A DNA stretch of 64,000 nt from Pseudomonas sp. GV085 (lineage in GTDB: Bacteria > Pseudomonadota > Gammaproteobacteria > Pseudomonadales > Pseudomonadaceae), in the NCBI RefSeq assembly GCF_003050925.1, contig NZ_QAOV01000013.1, forward strand, positions 1 to 64,000, written 5' to 3'. Numbering within the stretch: the first letter of the stretch is position 1; every line of letters starts with the position of its first letter. The notes under the pieces are model-generated. The model did not search any database and was not told the DNA's origin. It worked only from the letters and a program-made list of their open reading frames with translations. Positions 49,604 to 60,353 of this stretch are shown here, piece after piece. A program made the position numbers and the translations under genes.

Positions 49604-50650
49604 TTACTTAGCTTGAGCTTCAACCTTCGCTTCTACGCGACGGTTTACAGCGCGGCCAGCTTCAGTGGCGTTGTCAGCAACCGGGCGGGATTCGCCGTAG
49701 CCAACGGACTGAATGCGGGACGACTCAACACCGTACTGGTTGGTCAGAACTTGCTTAACGGCGCTTGCACGACGCTCGGACAGTTTCTGGTTGTAAGCGT
49801 CAGGACCGACGTTGTCGGTGTGACCTTCAACAGTAGTGGTGGTGGACGGGTACTGCTTCATGAAGTCAGCCAGGTTCTTGATGTCGCCGTAGCTGTTTGG
49901 CTTGACTGCCGACTTGTTGAAGTCGAACTTCACGTCCAGCTCTACACGAACGACTTCAGCAACAGCTGGGCAGCCATCAGCGTCAACAGTAACGTTGGCT
50001 GGGGTGTCCGGGCACTTGTCAACGTTGTCGCAAACGCCATCGTTGTCGCTGTCGGAGCAGACTTCTGGAGCTGGAACCGGAGCAGCAGCAGGCTTGTTGC
50101 CGCCGCCGAAGTTAACACCCAGACCTACGGACGGGATGTAGTCCCAACGGCCGTTGTCCAGCTTGTAGTCAGCTTCTACGCCAGCACGAGCGTAAACGTT
50201 TTCAACGAAGTAGTACTTAACGCCAGCGCCAGCGGTCAGGAAAGTCGACTGGTCACGACCGGTGTGGCCGTCAGCGGCTACGTTGGTCAGGCTGCCGTGC
50301 TTGACACCACCTTGAACGTAAGGACGCAGAGCGTCGCCAGCGTTGTTGAAGTGGTACTGGGCGTTCAGACCGAACTGGTCGCCTTCGATTTTCTGGTTGC
50401 CGGTGTTGTTGTTCGAACGGGTGTAGTCATCGTTGTTGTAGGTGAAGTTCAACGATACGTCGTCGGTCAAGAAGTAACCGATGGAGGCGCCAGGAGTGTA
50501 GCCGTCTTCAACGTTGTTAACGCTGTCGTTGTACTTCTTCCCGTAGTTGAGCTCGCCTTCAACTGCGCCTTGGCCTTGTGCCAGTGCGCCGAACGAAGTA
50601 GCGGCAATAAGAGTACCAATGGCCAAGCCCAAGGTGTTTTTCAGTTTCAT
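49604..50650 (-). CDS. oprF: Major outer-membrane porin OprF
   Basis: Abundant structural porin of Pseudomonas that links outer membrane and peptidoglycan. The 348-residue protein has a signal peptide (MKLKNTLGLAIGTLIAATSF...ALA), an eight-stranded N-terminal barrel (about 25-180), a Pro/Ala hinge, a calcium-type TSP3 segment with four cysteines (CSDSDNDGVCDNVDKCPDTP...GCP) and a C-terminal OmpA-like peptidoglycan-binding domain (VEGHTDNVGPDAYNQKLSER). Codon use is noticeably restricted, as expected for a highly expressed gene. sigX lies just upstream and its product is known to contribute to oprF transcription. Confidence 0.98.
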   Translation of the reverse strand: MKLKNTLGLAIGTLIAATSFGALAQGQGAVEGELNYGKKYNDSVNNVEDGYTPGASIGYFLTDDVSLNFTYNNDDYTRSNNNTGNQKIEGDQFGLNAQYHFNNAGDALRPYVQGGVKHGSLTNVAADGHTGRDQSTFLTAGAGVKYYFVENVYARAGVEADYKLDNGRWDYIPSVGLGVNFGGGNKPAAAPVPAPEVCSDSDNDGVCDNVDKCPDTPANVTVDADGCPAVAEVVRVELDVKFDFNKSAVKPNSYGDIKNLADFMKQYPSTTTTVEGHTDNVGPDAYNQKLSERRASAVKQVLTNQYGVESSRIQSVGYGESRPVADNATEAGRAVNRRVEAKVEAQAK

Positions 50651-50709
50651 CCGTTAAATCCCCATCTGGTGATTGTGAAGCAGTCCCGCAAACCGGGGGA
50701 CAACTCGGC

Positions 50710-50731
50710 GGCAAGTCTAACAGAACTTGCC
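50710..50731 (-). other. Hairpin in the sigX-oprF intergenic region
   Basis: GGCAAGT and ACTTGCC form a 7-bp perfect stem with an 8-base loop, 60 bases before the oprF start. There is no T-tract, so it is more likely an mRNA 5' stabiliser or a weak barrier between sigX and oprF transcripts than a terminator. Confidence 0.4.
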
Positions 50732-50757
50732 TACGCGTAAGAGATATTTGCGCTGAA

Positions 50758-51348
50758 CTAAGTTTCAGCAATGCCTGCAAATTTCTCACGCAATTTATCT
50801 AGAGCGCGCTTGTACCGCATTTTTGTTGCACTCAAACCCATGTGCATGATGTCTGCGATCTCCTGAAACTCCAGCTCTGCGACAAAACGTAGCACCAGAA
50901 TTTCGCGGTCAATCGGGTTCACATACACCAACCAGCGATCAAGTCCGCCCTTTTCCTCAGGTTTCGGCGCCTTTTCTTCGGACGCTTCCTCGAGGGGATC
51001 AAGACTCAATGCGTCCATCAAGCGACGCTTTCGCCGTTCCTTTCGATATTGTGTGATGCACTCGTTGTACGTGATGCTATATAGCCATGTCTTGAACTTC
51101 GATTTACCTTCGAAGTTCTTCAGGCCATACAGCACCTTCAACATGACCTCCTGACAGACATCGTCTGCGTCGCGATCGTTCCCGAGATATCGTGCGCATA
51201 CGTTAAATAATGTTCGTTGGTAACGCCGCATCAGTTCTTCATAGGCGCGTGTTACGTGAAACAGTTCGGTATGCGAGCGCGCGACCAACTCCTCATCAGA
51301 GAGCTCGCGGGGGTCGTAGCGCATGGATAACGATTGGGTTTTATTCAA
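50758..51348 (-). CDS. sigX: ECF sigma factor SigX
   Basis: Extracytoplasmic-function sigma factor linked to envelope stress, membrane fluidity and oprF expression. The 196-residue protein has sigma region 2 (YQRTLFNVCARYLGNDRDAD, FKTWLYSITYNECITQYRKE) and region 4 (VLRFVAELEFQEIADIMHMG, SATKMRYKRALDKLRE) joined by an acidic linker (EEASEEKAPKPEEKGG). The start is uncertain: a TTG at 51348 gives MNKTQSLSMRYDP, matching the length and N-terminus known from other Pseudomonas, while an ATG at 51324 would be 8 codons shorter. No anti-sigma gene is adjacent. Confidence 0.94.
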   Translation of the reverse strand: MNKTQSLSMRYDPRELSDEELVARSHTELFHVTRAYEELMRRYQRTLFNVCARYLGNDRDADDVCQEVMLKVLYGLKNFEGKSKFKTWLYSITYNECITQYRKERRKRRLMDALSLDPLEEASEEKAPKPEEKGGLDRWLVYVNPIDREILVLRFVAELEFQEIADIMHMGLSATKMRYKRALDKLREKFAGIAET

Positions 51349-51438
51349 AACAAGTCGGGCCGACAGTCAGGTCAATGTCCGCCGCAGCCAGCATCAGCAG
51401 GCATTTTGCGGCGGCATACATTAGCAGAGTTTGCCGGG

Positions 51439-52263
51439 TTAGCGGCTACTCACATGCTGCTCAAGGAGAATCCGATTGGAAAGAGAGACTAGCTCACCCT
51501 CATCGGTCAGCAATGTGGTTTTAACCGTGCCGATCTCCTCGATCTGGCCTTCGACCTCGCCAACACGCACTTGTTGCCCAACCTGGTACAGCTCACGCAC
51601 GTAGATTCCCGCAAGAATCTGGCCGGCTATTTCCCGGCTTCCCAACCCCATGGCCAGCGCTACCGCCAGACCAACGGTTATCAACACGATCACGATCACA
51701 TGGTTCAGCAGGTCAGTCTTGACCTCCAGCTGGCTGATCGCAACCGAAATACTGATGATGATCACCAGGCCCTGGGCAATTCGACCAAGCCCTGAAGCAT
51801 AGTCCAGGCCCACGCCTTCTGCCGCTCCACGCACCAGCCCGTTGGCCAGTTGCGCCAGCAAAACACCTACCAGTAACACCAGCGCCGCGCCGAAAACCTT
51901 CGGCAGATACAACGCAAGCATATCCAGCGTAGCTGAAACCCGCTCAAGTCCGAGGGATTCTGCGGCGGAAACCAGAAAAATAAGCAGAATGAACCAATAG
52001 ACGATCTTGCCGATCAGGGTCGAGATAGGAACTTGCAATCCAGCGCGGGACAGCAGCTTGGTCAGGCCTGTGCCGCCCATCAAGCGGTCAAGGCCCAGCT
52101 TGGCAAGCAACTTGGAGAGCAGGGTGTCCAGCAGTTTGGCCACGACAAAACCCAACAGCAGCACAACCAGTGCGCCGAACAGGTTCGGAATGAAGTTCGC
52201 AACCTTGGTCCACAACGCAGTCATTGCAGTGACGAGGCTCTGAGTCCAGAGATCAAGTTCCAT
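51439..52263 (-). CDS. cmpX: Mechanosensitive-channel-like membrane protein CmpX
   Basis: Inner-membrane protein of the MscS-related family with conserved TM helices. The 274-residue product has about five hydrophobic segments (FGALVVLLLGFVVAKLLDTL; IVYWFILLIFLVSAA; GAALVLLVGVLLAQLANGLV; IVIVLITVGLAVALAMGLG) and a short C-terminal cytoplasmic beta domain (VGQQVRVGEVEGQIEEIG). It is always next to sigX and crfX in Pseudomonas, and has been linked to envelope stress through SigX. The ATG at 52263 is preferred to a TTG two codons upstream; it lies 2 bp after the crfX stop. Confidence 0.92.
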   Translation of the reverse strand: MELDLWTQSLVTAMTALWTKVANFIPNLFGALVVLLLGFVVAKLLDTLLSKLLAKLGLDRLMGGTGLTKLLSRAGLQVPISTLIGKIVYWFILLIFLVSAAESLGLERVSATLDMLALYLPKVFGAALVLLVGVLLAQLANGLVRGAAEGVGLDYASGLGRIAQGLVIIISISVAISQLEVKTDLLNHVIVIVLITVGLAVALAMGLGSREIAGQILAGIYVRELYQVGQQVRVGEVEGQIEEIGTVKTTLLTDEGELVSLSNRILLEQHVSSR

Positions 52264-52265
52264 AT

Positions 52266-52514
52266 TCAATCAGCCTTATCAGCAGTGCGGGCAGCAGGTT
52301 TACGAAGACGGGATACCGGCGCGACATGGGCCGATCCGTTATTCAGGGCGATCATCAGTGCGGGCAACCAGCGCCCCAGCAGGCTGAACAGATCACCGGC
52401 GCCGACCTGGCGGTTGGCGGTTTTCAGTACACGGCCAAGGCATGCATCGTCGTCCCGGGTGGACGGTGAGGCCTTGAGCATGTCGCGTAAAGACTGTTCA
52501 AACGGATCGTGCAT
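52266..52514 (-). CDS. crfX: CrfX small conserved protein
   Basis: Protein of 82 residues (MHDPFEQSLRDMLKASPSTR...) found between cmaX and cmpX in Pseudomonas; its function is not established. A conserved N-terminal helix is followed by a hydrophobic segment (LFSLLGRWLPALMIALNNG) and a basic tail. The ATG at 52514 has a GAGAGG ribosome site and is preferred to the GTG two codons upstream. It is 2 bp ahead of cmpX and part of the same transcript. Confidence 0.88.
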   Translation of the reverse strand: MHDPFEQSLRDMLKASPSTRDDDACLGRVLKTANRQVGAGDLFSLLGRWLPALMIALNNGSAHVAPVSRLRKPAARTADKAD

Positions 52515-52576
52515 ACGCACCTCTCGTGATGTCTGTGGGAGACGCGGTCAGTTTTGGTCGGGTCACATGGTTTCCT

Positions 52577-53572
52577 TCAGACCCAGCGCAAACGTCGGAA
52601 TAACCACCACTGCCCCAGCGCCACCGAGACCATCATCAGGCAGGCGATCAGAAAGCCATAAGGGCTGGCAGAGAACGGGATTCCACCGACGTTGATCCCC
52701 AAAAGCCCGGTCAGAAAACTCATGGGCAAAAAGATCCCGGTGATGATGCCAAAGCGATACATCGTGCGGTTCATGCGCACGCTCAACCGGCGATCTTCCG
52801 CTTCCAGGACCAGCCCCACCCGCTCCCGGGTCAATTCCAGCTCTTCGAGGTAGCGGGTCAGGCTATTGTTCAATTCGTTCCAGTAATCACCATCGTCCTC
52901 GACGAACCAGGGCAATTTGATCCGCGTCAACTGCCCGAAAATATCCCGCTGCGGAGCAAGAAAGCGCTTCAACGCAGCCGCCCTTCGACGAATCTGCAAA
53001 ACCGATCCGTGCTCAGGAGTATACCGTTCGTCGGCATCCAGTTTTTCTTCTTCCTCATCGACCACTTCCGAGAGACAGCTGACCAGATCCTGCACCTTGT
53101 TGGTGAGGTATTGCGCCATGCAAAGGATGAGTTCGGAGGCAGTTTTCGGCCCCTTGCCTTCGGACAGTTGCACCAGCAACTCGTCAGTGGCACGCAACGG
53201 ACGCAAACGCAGGGAAATGACACGCTGGGCAGAGCCGAAGATCCGCACCGACACCATGTCTTCGGGCTCGGCACCGGGGTTCAGATTGACCCCGCGCAAA
53301 AATAGCAGCAGTTCGCTGTCTGAAAGCTGTACAAGTCGCGGACGAGTGTTTTCTTCGAGCAACAAGTCACAGCTGAATTCGCTCAGACCGCTGGATTTGC
53401 GCAACCAGGTCCGGGTTTGCGGATGACTGCGATCCCAGTGCAGCCACAGGCTTTCATGGGCCTGCAGCTGCAAGTCATCGAGTTCAGTCCGGGCAATCGA
53501 ACGCGCGCCGCCTCTACCGTCCAGCACCAGGGCATGCACCAGCCCCCATTGCGCGTTTTCTTCCTCGAACAT
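52577..53572 (-). CDS. cmaX: CorA/ZntB-type divalent cation transporter CmaX
   Basis: Member of the 2-TM-GxN family of 331 residues. A large cytoplasmic N-terminal domain with long helices (ELNNSLTRYLEELELTRERVG) is followed by two C-terminal membrane helices (FGIITGIFLPMSFLTGLLG and the YGFLIACLMMVSVALGQWWL segment). The signature loop reads GINVGG rather than the GMN of Mg-transporting CorA, the variant usual for ZntB-like members, so zinc or another cation may be transported. The ATG at 53572 has AGGAG five bases upstream; a GTG two codons earlier overlaps that site. Confidence 0.9.
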   Translation of the reverse strand: MFEEENAQWGLVHALVLDGRGGARSIARTELDDLQLQAHESLWLHWDRSHPQTRTWLRKSSGLSEFSCDLLLEENTRPRLVQLSDSELLLFLRGVNLNPGAEPEDMVSVRIFGSAQRVISLRLRPLRATDELLVQLSEGKGPKTASELILCMAQYLTNKVQDLVSCLSEVVDEEEEKLDADERYTPEHGSVLQIRRRAAALKRFLAPQRDIFGQLTRIKLPWFVEDDGDYWNELNNSLTRYLEELELTRERVGLVLEAEDRRLSVRMNRTMYRFGIITGIFLPMSFLTGLLGINVGGIPFSASPYGFLIACLMMVSVALGQWWLFRRLRWV

Positions 53573-53598
53573 CCGCACTCCTTTGGTCGACCAGCGCT

Positions 53599-54090
53599 TT
53601 ATTCAGGCATTTTCAGCGGGCTTGGCGAGATGATCACGCCGTTGTTGTCCGCATAGATGTAATGACCCGGGTGGAAGGTCACGCCGGCGAAGGTCACGGC
53701 AACGTTGAGATCGCCGAGCCCGCGCCTGTCGGATTTCCTCGGGTGGCTGGCGAGGGCCTGAACGCCCAGATCGGTCTGTGCGATGATATCGACGTCACGG
53801 ATGCAACCGTAGATCACCAGCCCTTCCCAACCGTTTTTCGCGGCTTTCTCGGCCAGCATGTCACCCAGCAACGCATGACGCAGGGAACCGCCACCGTCTA
53901 CCACCAGCACTTTGCCATCCCCCTTGAGCTCGACTTGCTCCTTGACCCGCGAGTTGTCTTCGAAGCACTTGATGGTCACGATTTCGCCGCCGAACGAATC
54001 ACGTCCGCCGAAATTGCTGAACATCGGTTCCAGCACCTGCACCAGTTCCGGATAGGCGTCGCACAGGTCAGGCGTGAGGTAATGGATCAT
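53599..54090 (-). CDS. rraA: RraA-type regulator of RNase E activity
   Basis: Trimeric RraA-family protein of 163 residues, in E. coli an inhibitor of RNase E. Characteristic segments are the N-terminal TPDLCDAYPELVQVLEPMF, FGGEIVTIKCFEDNSRVKE, VLVVDGGGSLRHALLGDMLA and VIYGCIRDVD. Family members without the RNase E role can act as oxaloacetate decarboxylase/HMG aldolase, and activity cannot be decided by sequence alone. It lies 26 bp upstream of cmaX on the same strand. Confidence 0.92.
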   Translation of the reverse strand: MIHYLTPDLCDAYPELVQVLEPMFSNFGGRDSFGGEIVTIKCFEDNSRVKEQVELKGDGKVLVVDGGGSLRHALLGDMLAEKAAKNGWEGLVIYGCIRDVDIIAQTDLGVQALASHPRKSDRRGLGDLNVAVTFAGVTFHPGHYIYADNNGVIISPSPLKMPE

Positions 54091-54227
54091 CGAGAAACTC
54101 CTGAAAAGAGGAAGACAGCACGAACATCGGTGATGACTCAGTCACGCAAAGTGACCGGAACAGCTCAATGCGTCATATCTTAGCCGCAAGCCGATCAGAG
54201 CGAAATGCCCTTGTTAGAGCGTCAGGC

Positions 54228-55217
54228 TCAGATTGCCGCGGCCAAATCCTGTTGTGCTCCCGGCAAAGGTGTCTGCTGATCAGCCAGCCAACGAGTCACC
54301 AATGGCCAGACTTCAGCCTGGGCTGCCTTGCTGACGAGCATTTCCACGTGACCGAAATTGTCGCCGAAGCCCTGCTCACGCCCCAGATTGATGAATTGCT
54401 TGTGCTGCGAACCGACCTGATCGAACAACTTGCGACACGCCCAGGCCGGGTCCTGATGATCACCCGCGGCACTGACCGCCAGTACGGGCAACTTGACCTC
54501 GGCCAGGCCTGCCCACCAGTCCTTGTCGGCATCGCCGAAGCGCCCGAACAAGCCAAACCAGCGCATGCTTTCCAGGGCCAGGCCGATGGGCTCGTCCTCC
54601 GGGCCGCGCTTGAGGCGTGAACCGGACAATTGAGCAAAACGCTTGAGAATGAAGCGACCGCTCCACTCCACCGGTGGAATCTTCAATGGCCAGTAAGTGC
54701 GACTCACCTGGGTGCCGAAAAACGCCGCGGAAGCCACCACCGGCTCACCGATGTACTCGCCGCCCAGCGCTGCGGCCAGTGTAGTACCGCCCAGTGAGTG
54801 ACCGATCCAGTGCGGCACCTGCCCGCTCTGTTCACGGACAAATGCACCGATGGCCGGCAGGTCATAGCGTGCGTAGTCGGCAACACGATTCTTGCGGTAA
54901 TCGTGGTTACGCTGGGACAAGCCGTGACCGCGCATTTCCGGAATCCAGACGTCGAACCCCAGGCGAGCCAGGTAAGCGCCAAGCCCGATGCCTTTGGGGG
55001 AAAACCAGAACCGGCGATTGGAAAAGCTGCCGTGCAGCAGGATTACCGGCACGCCACGGGAGGACGACTCATCGGCCATGCCAAGACGCGTCACAGCCAG
55101 TTCGACGGTGAAGTCGGGGCTGTTACCGGGTTTCAAACGATAGACATCTTCGCTCAGATCACCGCGCCGTTCGGCGCTGATCAGAGCGACAGGAAATAGG
55201 TTGCTGCTGCTTTGCAT
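54228..55217 (-). CDS. Alpha/beta-hydrolase fold protein
   Basis: Predicted hydrolase of 329 residues. It has the oxyanion segment VILLHGSFSNRRFWFS, the nucleophile elbow GHSLGG with the catalytic serine, a later acid (AAGDHQDP) and a terminal histidine (NFGHVEML), so a complete Ser-Asp-His triad is present. No signal peptide is seen. The start at 55217 (MQSSSNLFPVALI) follows AAGAGA; a codon nine residues upstream is less likely. The natural substrate is unknown. It precedes rraA on the same strand with a 137-bp gap. Confidence 0.87.
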   Translation of the reverse strand: MQSSSNLFPVALISAERRGDLSEDVYRLKPGNSPDFTVELAVTRLGMADESSSRGVPVILLHGSFSNRRFWFSPKGIGLGAYLARLGFDVWIPEMRGHGLSQRNHDYRKNRVADYARYDLPAIGAFVREQSGQVPHWIGHSLGGTTLAAALGGEYIGEPVVASAAFFGTQVSRTYWPLKIPPVEWSGRFILKRFAQLSGSRLKRGPEDEPIGLALESMRWFGLFGRFGDADKDWWAGLAEVKLPVLAVSAAGDHQDPAWACRKLFDQVGSQHKQFINLGREQGFGDNFGHVEMLVSKAAQAEVWPLVTRWLADQQTPLPGAQQDLAAAI

Positions 55218-55288
55218 AATCTCTTGCACAAAAAAGGGCGGCATCCAGATGGAGCCCGCCCTGCTTGAATCTTAAAGGCACCGCCCCG

Positions 55289-55388
55289 TGTGGGAGCGAG
55301 CCTGCTCGCGATGGACTCCAGAACAACGCGTTTATCCAGAAAACACGCGTTATCGTTTACGACCATCGCGAGCAGGCTCGCTCCCACA
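55289..55388. repeat. REP doublet (GAGCGAGCCTGCTCGC family)
   Basis: TGTGGGAGCGAGCCTGCTCG and CGAGCAGGCTCGCTCCCACA are perfect inverted copies about 60 bases apart. The spacer also holds an inverted pair ACGCGTT/AACGCGT-like. It lies between the ppsA stop and the hydrolase gene. Confidence 0.92.
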
Positions 55389-55397
55389 GAGAGCGGA

Positions 55398-57773
<2,376 letters not shown>

Positions 57774-57946
57774 GGTGATCTCTCCACTAACTGTGTTGGA
57801 AAAGCTCAAAACCGGCTGCTCGGGGGAGCGTTTGCCGGCCATATGGCCTGGACCTGGAAAATAAGTGAGAATGCGGGCCAATGGCGGCCGGCAAATCGCG
57901 CCTATCATATCCAAGATTCGTCACTAGCTTAAGGCCCAAGGTGCAA

Positions 57947-58765
57947 ATGAAACGATCTGCTTTCTTTATCTCCGATGGTACCGGCATTACCGCCGAAACC
58001 CTGGGTCAAAGCCTTCTGGCGCAGTTCGAAAACATTGCCTTCAGCAAAGTCACGCGGCCGTATATCGACAACGTGGACAAAGCGCGGGCCATGGTACAAC
58101 AAATCAACAAAGCCGCCGAAACAGACGGCTTCCGTCCGATTATCTTCGACACCATCGTCAATCAGGACATTCGTGAGATTCTCGCAACCTCGAATGGTTT
58201 CATGATCGACATATTCTCGACGTTCCTGGCACCACTTGAACAGGAACTGACCGAGCATTCTTCCTACACCGTGGGCAAATCCCACTCCATCGGCTCCAAC
58301 ACCAATTACATGGAGCGTATCGAAGCGGTGAACTTCGCCCTCGACAACGACGATGGCGCCCGCACGCACTATTACGACAAGGCCGATCTGATACTAGTGG
58401 GCGTGTCGCGATGTGGTAAGACGCCGACGTGTCTGTACATGGCGATGCAATTCGGTATCCGCGCAGCCAACTACCCGCTGACCGAAGACGACATGGAACG
58501 CCTGCAACTGCCAAACGCCCTGCGCGCCCACCAGCACAAGCTGTTCGGCCTGACCATCGACCCGGACCGCCTCACCGCGATCCGCAACGAGCGCAAACCC
58601 AACAGCCGCTATTCGAGCTACGCCCAGTGCGAGTTCGAAGTGCGCGAGGTCGAGAACCTGTTCCGCCGCGCAAACATCCCGCACATCAACTCCACGCATT
58701 TTTCCGTGGAAGAAATCTCCGCGAAGATTCTGGTGGAGAAAGGTGTGGAGCGGCGGTTCAAGTAA
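57947..58765 (+). CDS. ppsR: PEP synthase regulatory protein (kinase/pyrophosphorylase)
   Basis: Bifunctional enzyme that inactivates PEP synthase by ADP-dependent phosphorylation and reactivates it by phosphate-dependent dephosphorylation. The 272-residue protein starts MKRSAFFISDGTGITAETLG and contains the P-loop-like GVSRCGKTPTCLYMA and the NSRYSSYAQCEFEVREVE segment usual for the PpsR/DUF299 family. The ATG at 57947 fits the family; an in-frame codon 22 residues upstream lies in the promoter region. It is divergent from ppsA, 173 bp apart. Confidence 0.96.
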   Translation: MKRSAFFISDGTGITAETLGQSLLAQFENIAFSKVTRPYIDNVDKARAMVQQINKAAETDGFRPIIFDTIVNQDIREILATSNGFMIDIFSTFLAPLEQELTEHSSYTVGKSHSIGSNTNYMERIEAVNFALDNDDGARTHYYDKADLILVGVSRCGKTPTCLYMAMQFGIRAANYPLTEDDMERLQLPNALRAHQHKLFGLTIDPDRLTAIRNERKPNSRYSSYAQCEFEVREVENLFRRANIPHINSTHFSVEEISAKILVEKGVERRFK

Positions 58766-58793
58766 CTCTCGACACGCCCCTACAGGGATCTCT

Positions 58794-60278
58794 CTAAATC
58801 ACGAATAGATCCACAAACCGGTTCACCGGCGTAGCCTCTAGCCGCGCCCGATCCTTGCACAGCGCAAAAATCTCTTCGCTGCGCTGACCGGTGAATCGTG
58901 TCAGCAAGTTCGCCCTGAATTTCTCCTCCAGCAACGGGATACCTTCAACCCGGCGTCGACGATGCCCGATCGGGTACTCCACCACGACGTTATCCGTACT
59001 GGAGCCATCCTTGAAAAACACCTGCACCGCATTGGCAATGGAGCGCTTGTCGGCCTCCAGATATTCACGGGTGTAACGTGGTTCCTCGACGATAACCATC
59101 TTGTCGCGCAGCACATCGATGATCGGATGCGCCTTGTGGAAATCGTCCTCGTAGTGCTCCGCCACCAGATTGCCGAAGGCCAGCGGCACAGCGGTCATGT
59201 ACTGGATGCAGTGATCGCGGTCGGCGGCATTTGCCAATGGACCGACTTTGGAAATGATGCGAATCGCCGATTCATGGGTGGTGATGACGATCCTGGCGAT
59301 TTCGTGCAGTCGATTACGCACTTGCGGATGCAAGGTCACCGCCGCTTCGCAGGCCGTTTGCGCATGGAACTCGGCCGGAAAACTGATCTTGAACAGCACG
59401 TTTTCCATCACATAACTGCCGTACGGCCGCGAGAAACTGAACCCGCGCTTGTCTTCAGGCTTGAGTGCCAGATCGCTATTGGTGTGGCTGAACAGTACGT
59501 CGTAAAAACCCCACTGTTTGGCACTCAATATGCCGGGGATGCCCATCTCGCCACGCATCGCGATGTCCGCCAGGCGCACGCCACGACTGGACGCATCGCC
59601 CGCCGCCCAGGACTTGCGCGAGCCGGCATTCGGCGCATGCCGGTACGTGCGCAAGGCCTGACCGTCGGCAAAGGCGTGGGACAACGCCGACAACAACTGC
59701 TCGCGATTGGCGCCCATCAGCTTGGCCGTAACCGCAGTCGAGGCGACTTTCACCAGAATCACGTGATCGAGGCCGACGCGGTTGAACGAATTCTCAAGGG
59801 CGATCACGCCTTGAATCTCGTGGGCCATGATCATCGATTCAAGCACCGTGCGAACGGTCAGCGGCGCCTCGCCATTGGCCAGGCGCTTTTGCGACAGGTG
59901 GTCGGCCACCGCGAGAATGCCGCCGAGGTTATCCGACGGATGCCCCCACTCGGCCGCAAGCCAGGTGTCGTTGTAGTCGAGCCAGCGCACGATGCAGCCG
60001 ATGTCCCACGCTGCCTTCACCGGATCGAGCCGGTAACTGGTGCCCGGCACACGGGCGCCAAACGGTACGACGGTGCCTTCGACCGCAGGCCCCAGATGCT
60101 TGGTGCACTCCGGAAAACGCAGGGCCAGCAAGCCACAACCCAAGGTATCGATCAGACAGTTGCGCGCGGTATCCAGCGCCTCTTCGGACTCGATCTTGAA
60201 GTTGAGAACGTAATCGGCAATGTCCTGCAGGACCTTGTCGTAGTCGGGGCGGTTGTTCAGGTCGACGTTGGCACTCAT
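58794..60278 (-). CDS. prpD: 2-methylcitrate dehydratase PrpD
   Basis: Acts in the methylcitrate cycle that degrades propionyl-CoA: dehydrates 2-methylcitrate to 2-methyl-cis-aconitate. The 494-residue protein has the MmgE/PrpD fold (RPDYDKVLQDIADYVLNFKI, DTLGCGLLALRFPECTKHLG, SHAFADGQALRTYRHAPNAG, AAVTLHPQVRNRLHEI). It is the distal gene of a propionate cluster read from the right edge: acnD, prpF, prpD. Because acnD/prpF can do the same step, its role may be partly redundant. It is convergent with ppsR. Confidence 0.96.
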   Translation of the reverse strand: MSANVDLNNRPDYDKVLQDIADYVLNFKIESEEALDTARNCLIDTLGCGLLALRFPECTKHLGPAVEGTVVPFGARVPGTSYRLDPVKAAWDIGCIVRWLDYNDTWLAAEWGHPSDNLGGILAVADHLSQKRLANGEAPLTVRTVLESMIMAHEIQGVIALENSFNRVGLDHVILVKVASTAVTAKLMGANREQLLSALSHAFADGQALRTYRHAPNAGSRKSWAAGDASSRGVRLADIAMRGEMGIPGILSAKQWGFYDVLFSHTNSDLALKPEDKRGFSFSRPYGSYVMENVLFKISFPAEFHAQTACEAAVTLHPQVRNRLHEIARIVITTHESAIRIISKVGPLANAADRDHCIQYMTAVPLAFGNLVAEHYEDDFHKAHPIIDVLRDKMVIVEEPRYTREYLEADKRSIANAVQVFFKDGSSTDNVVVEYPIGHRRRRVEGIPLLEEKFRANLLTRFTGQRSEEIFALCKDRARLEATPVNRFVDLFVI

Positions 60279-60324
60279 GTTCGATTCACTCTGTGAAATG
60301 GGTCGTTGATGAGACCTCGGTTCA

Positions 60325-60342
60325 GGGCAGCTCCTACATGGT
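60325..60342. repeat. Fragment of a REP unit
   Basis: GGGCAGCTCCTACATGGTTC shares GCAGCTCCTACA with the CTGCCGCAGG-type REP units but lacks a partner. It lies in the short prpF-prpD gap. Confidence 0.4.
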
Positions 60343-60353
60343 TCGGTGCCGTA

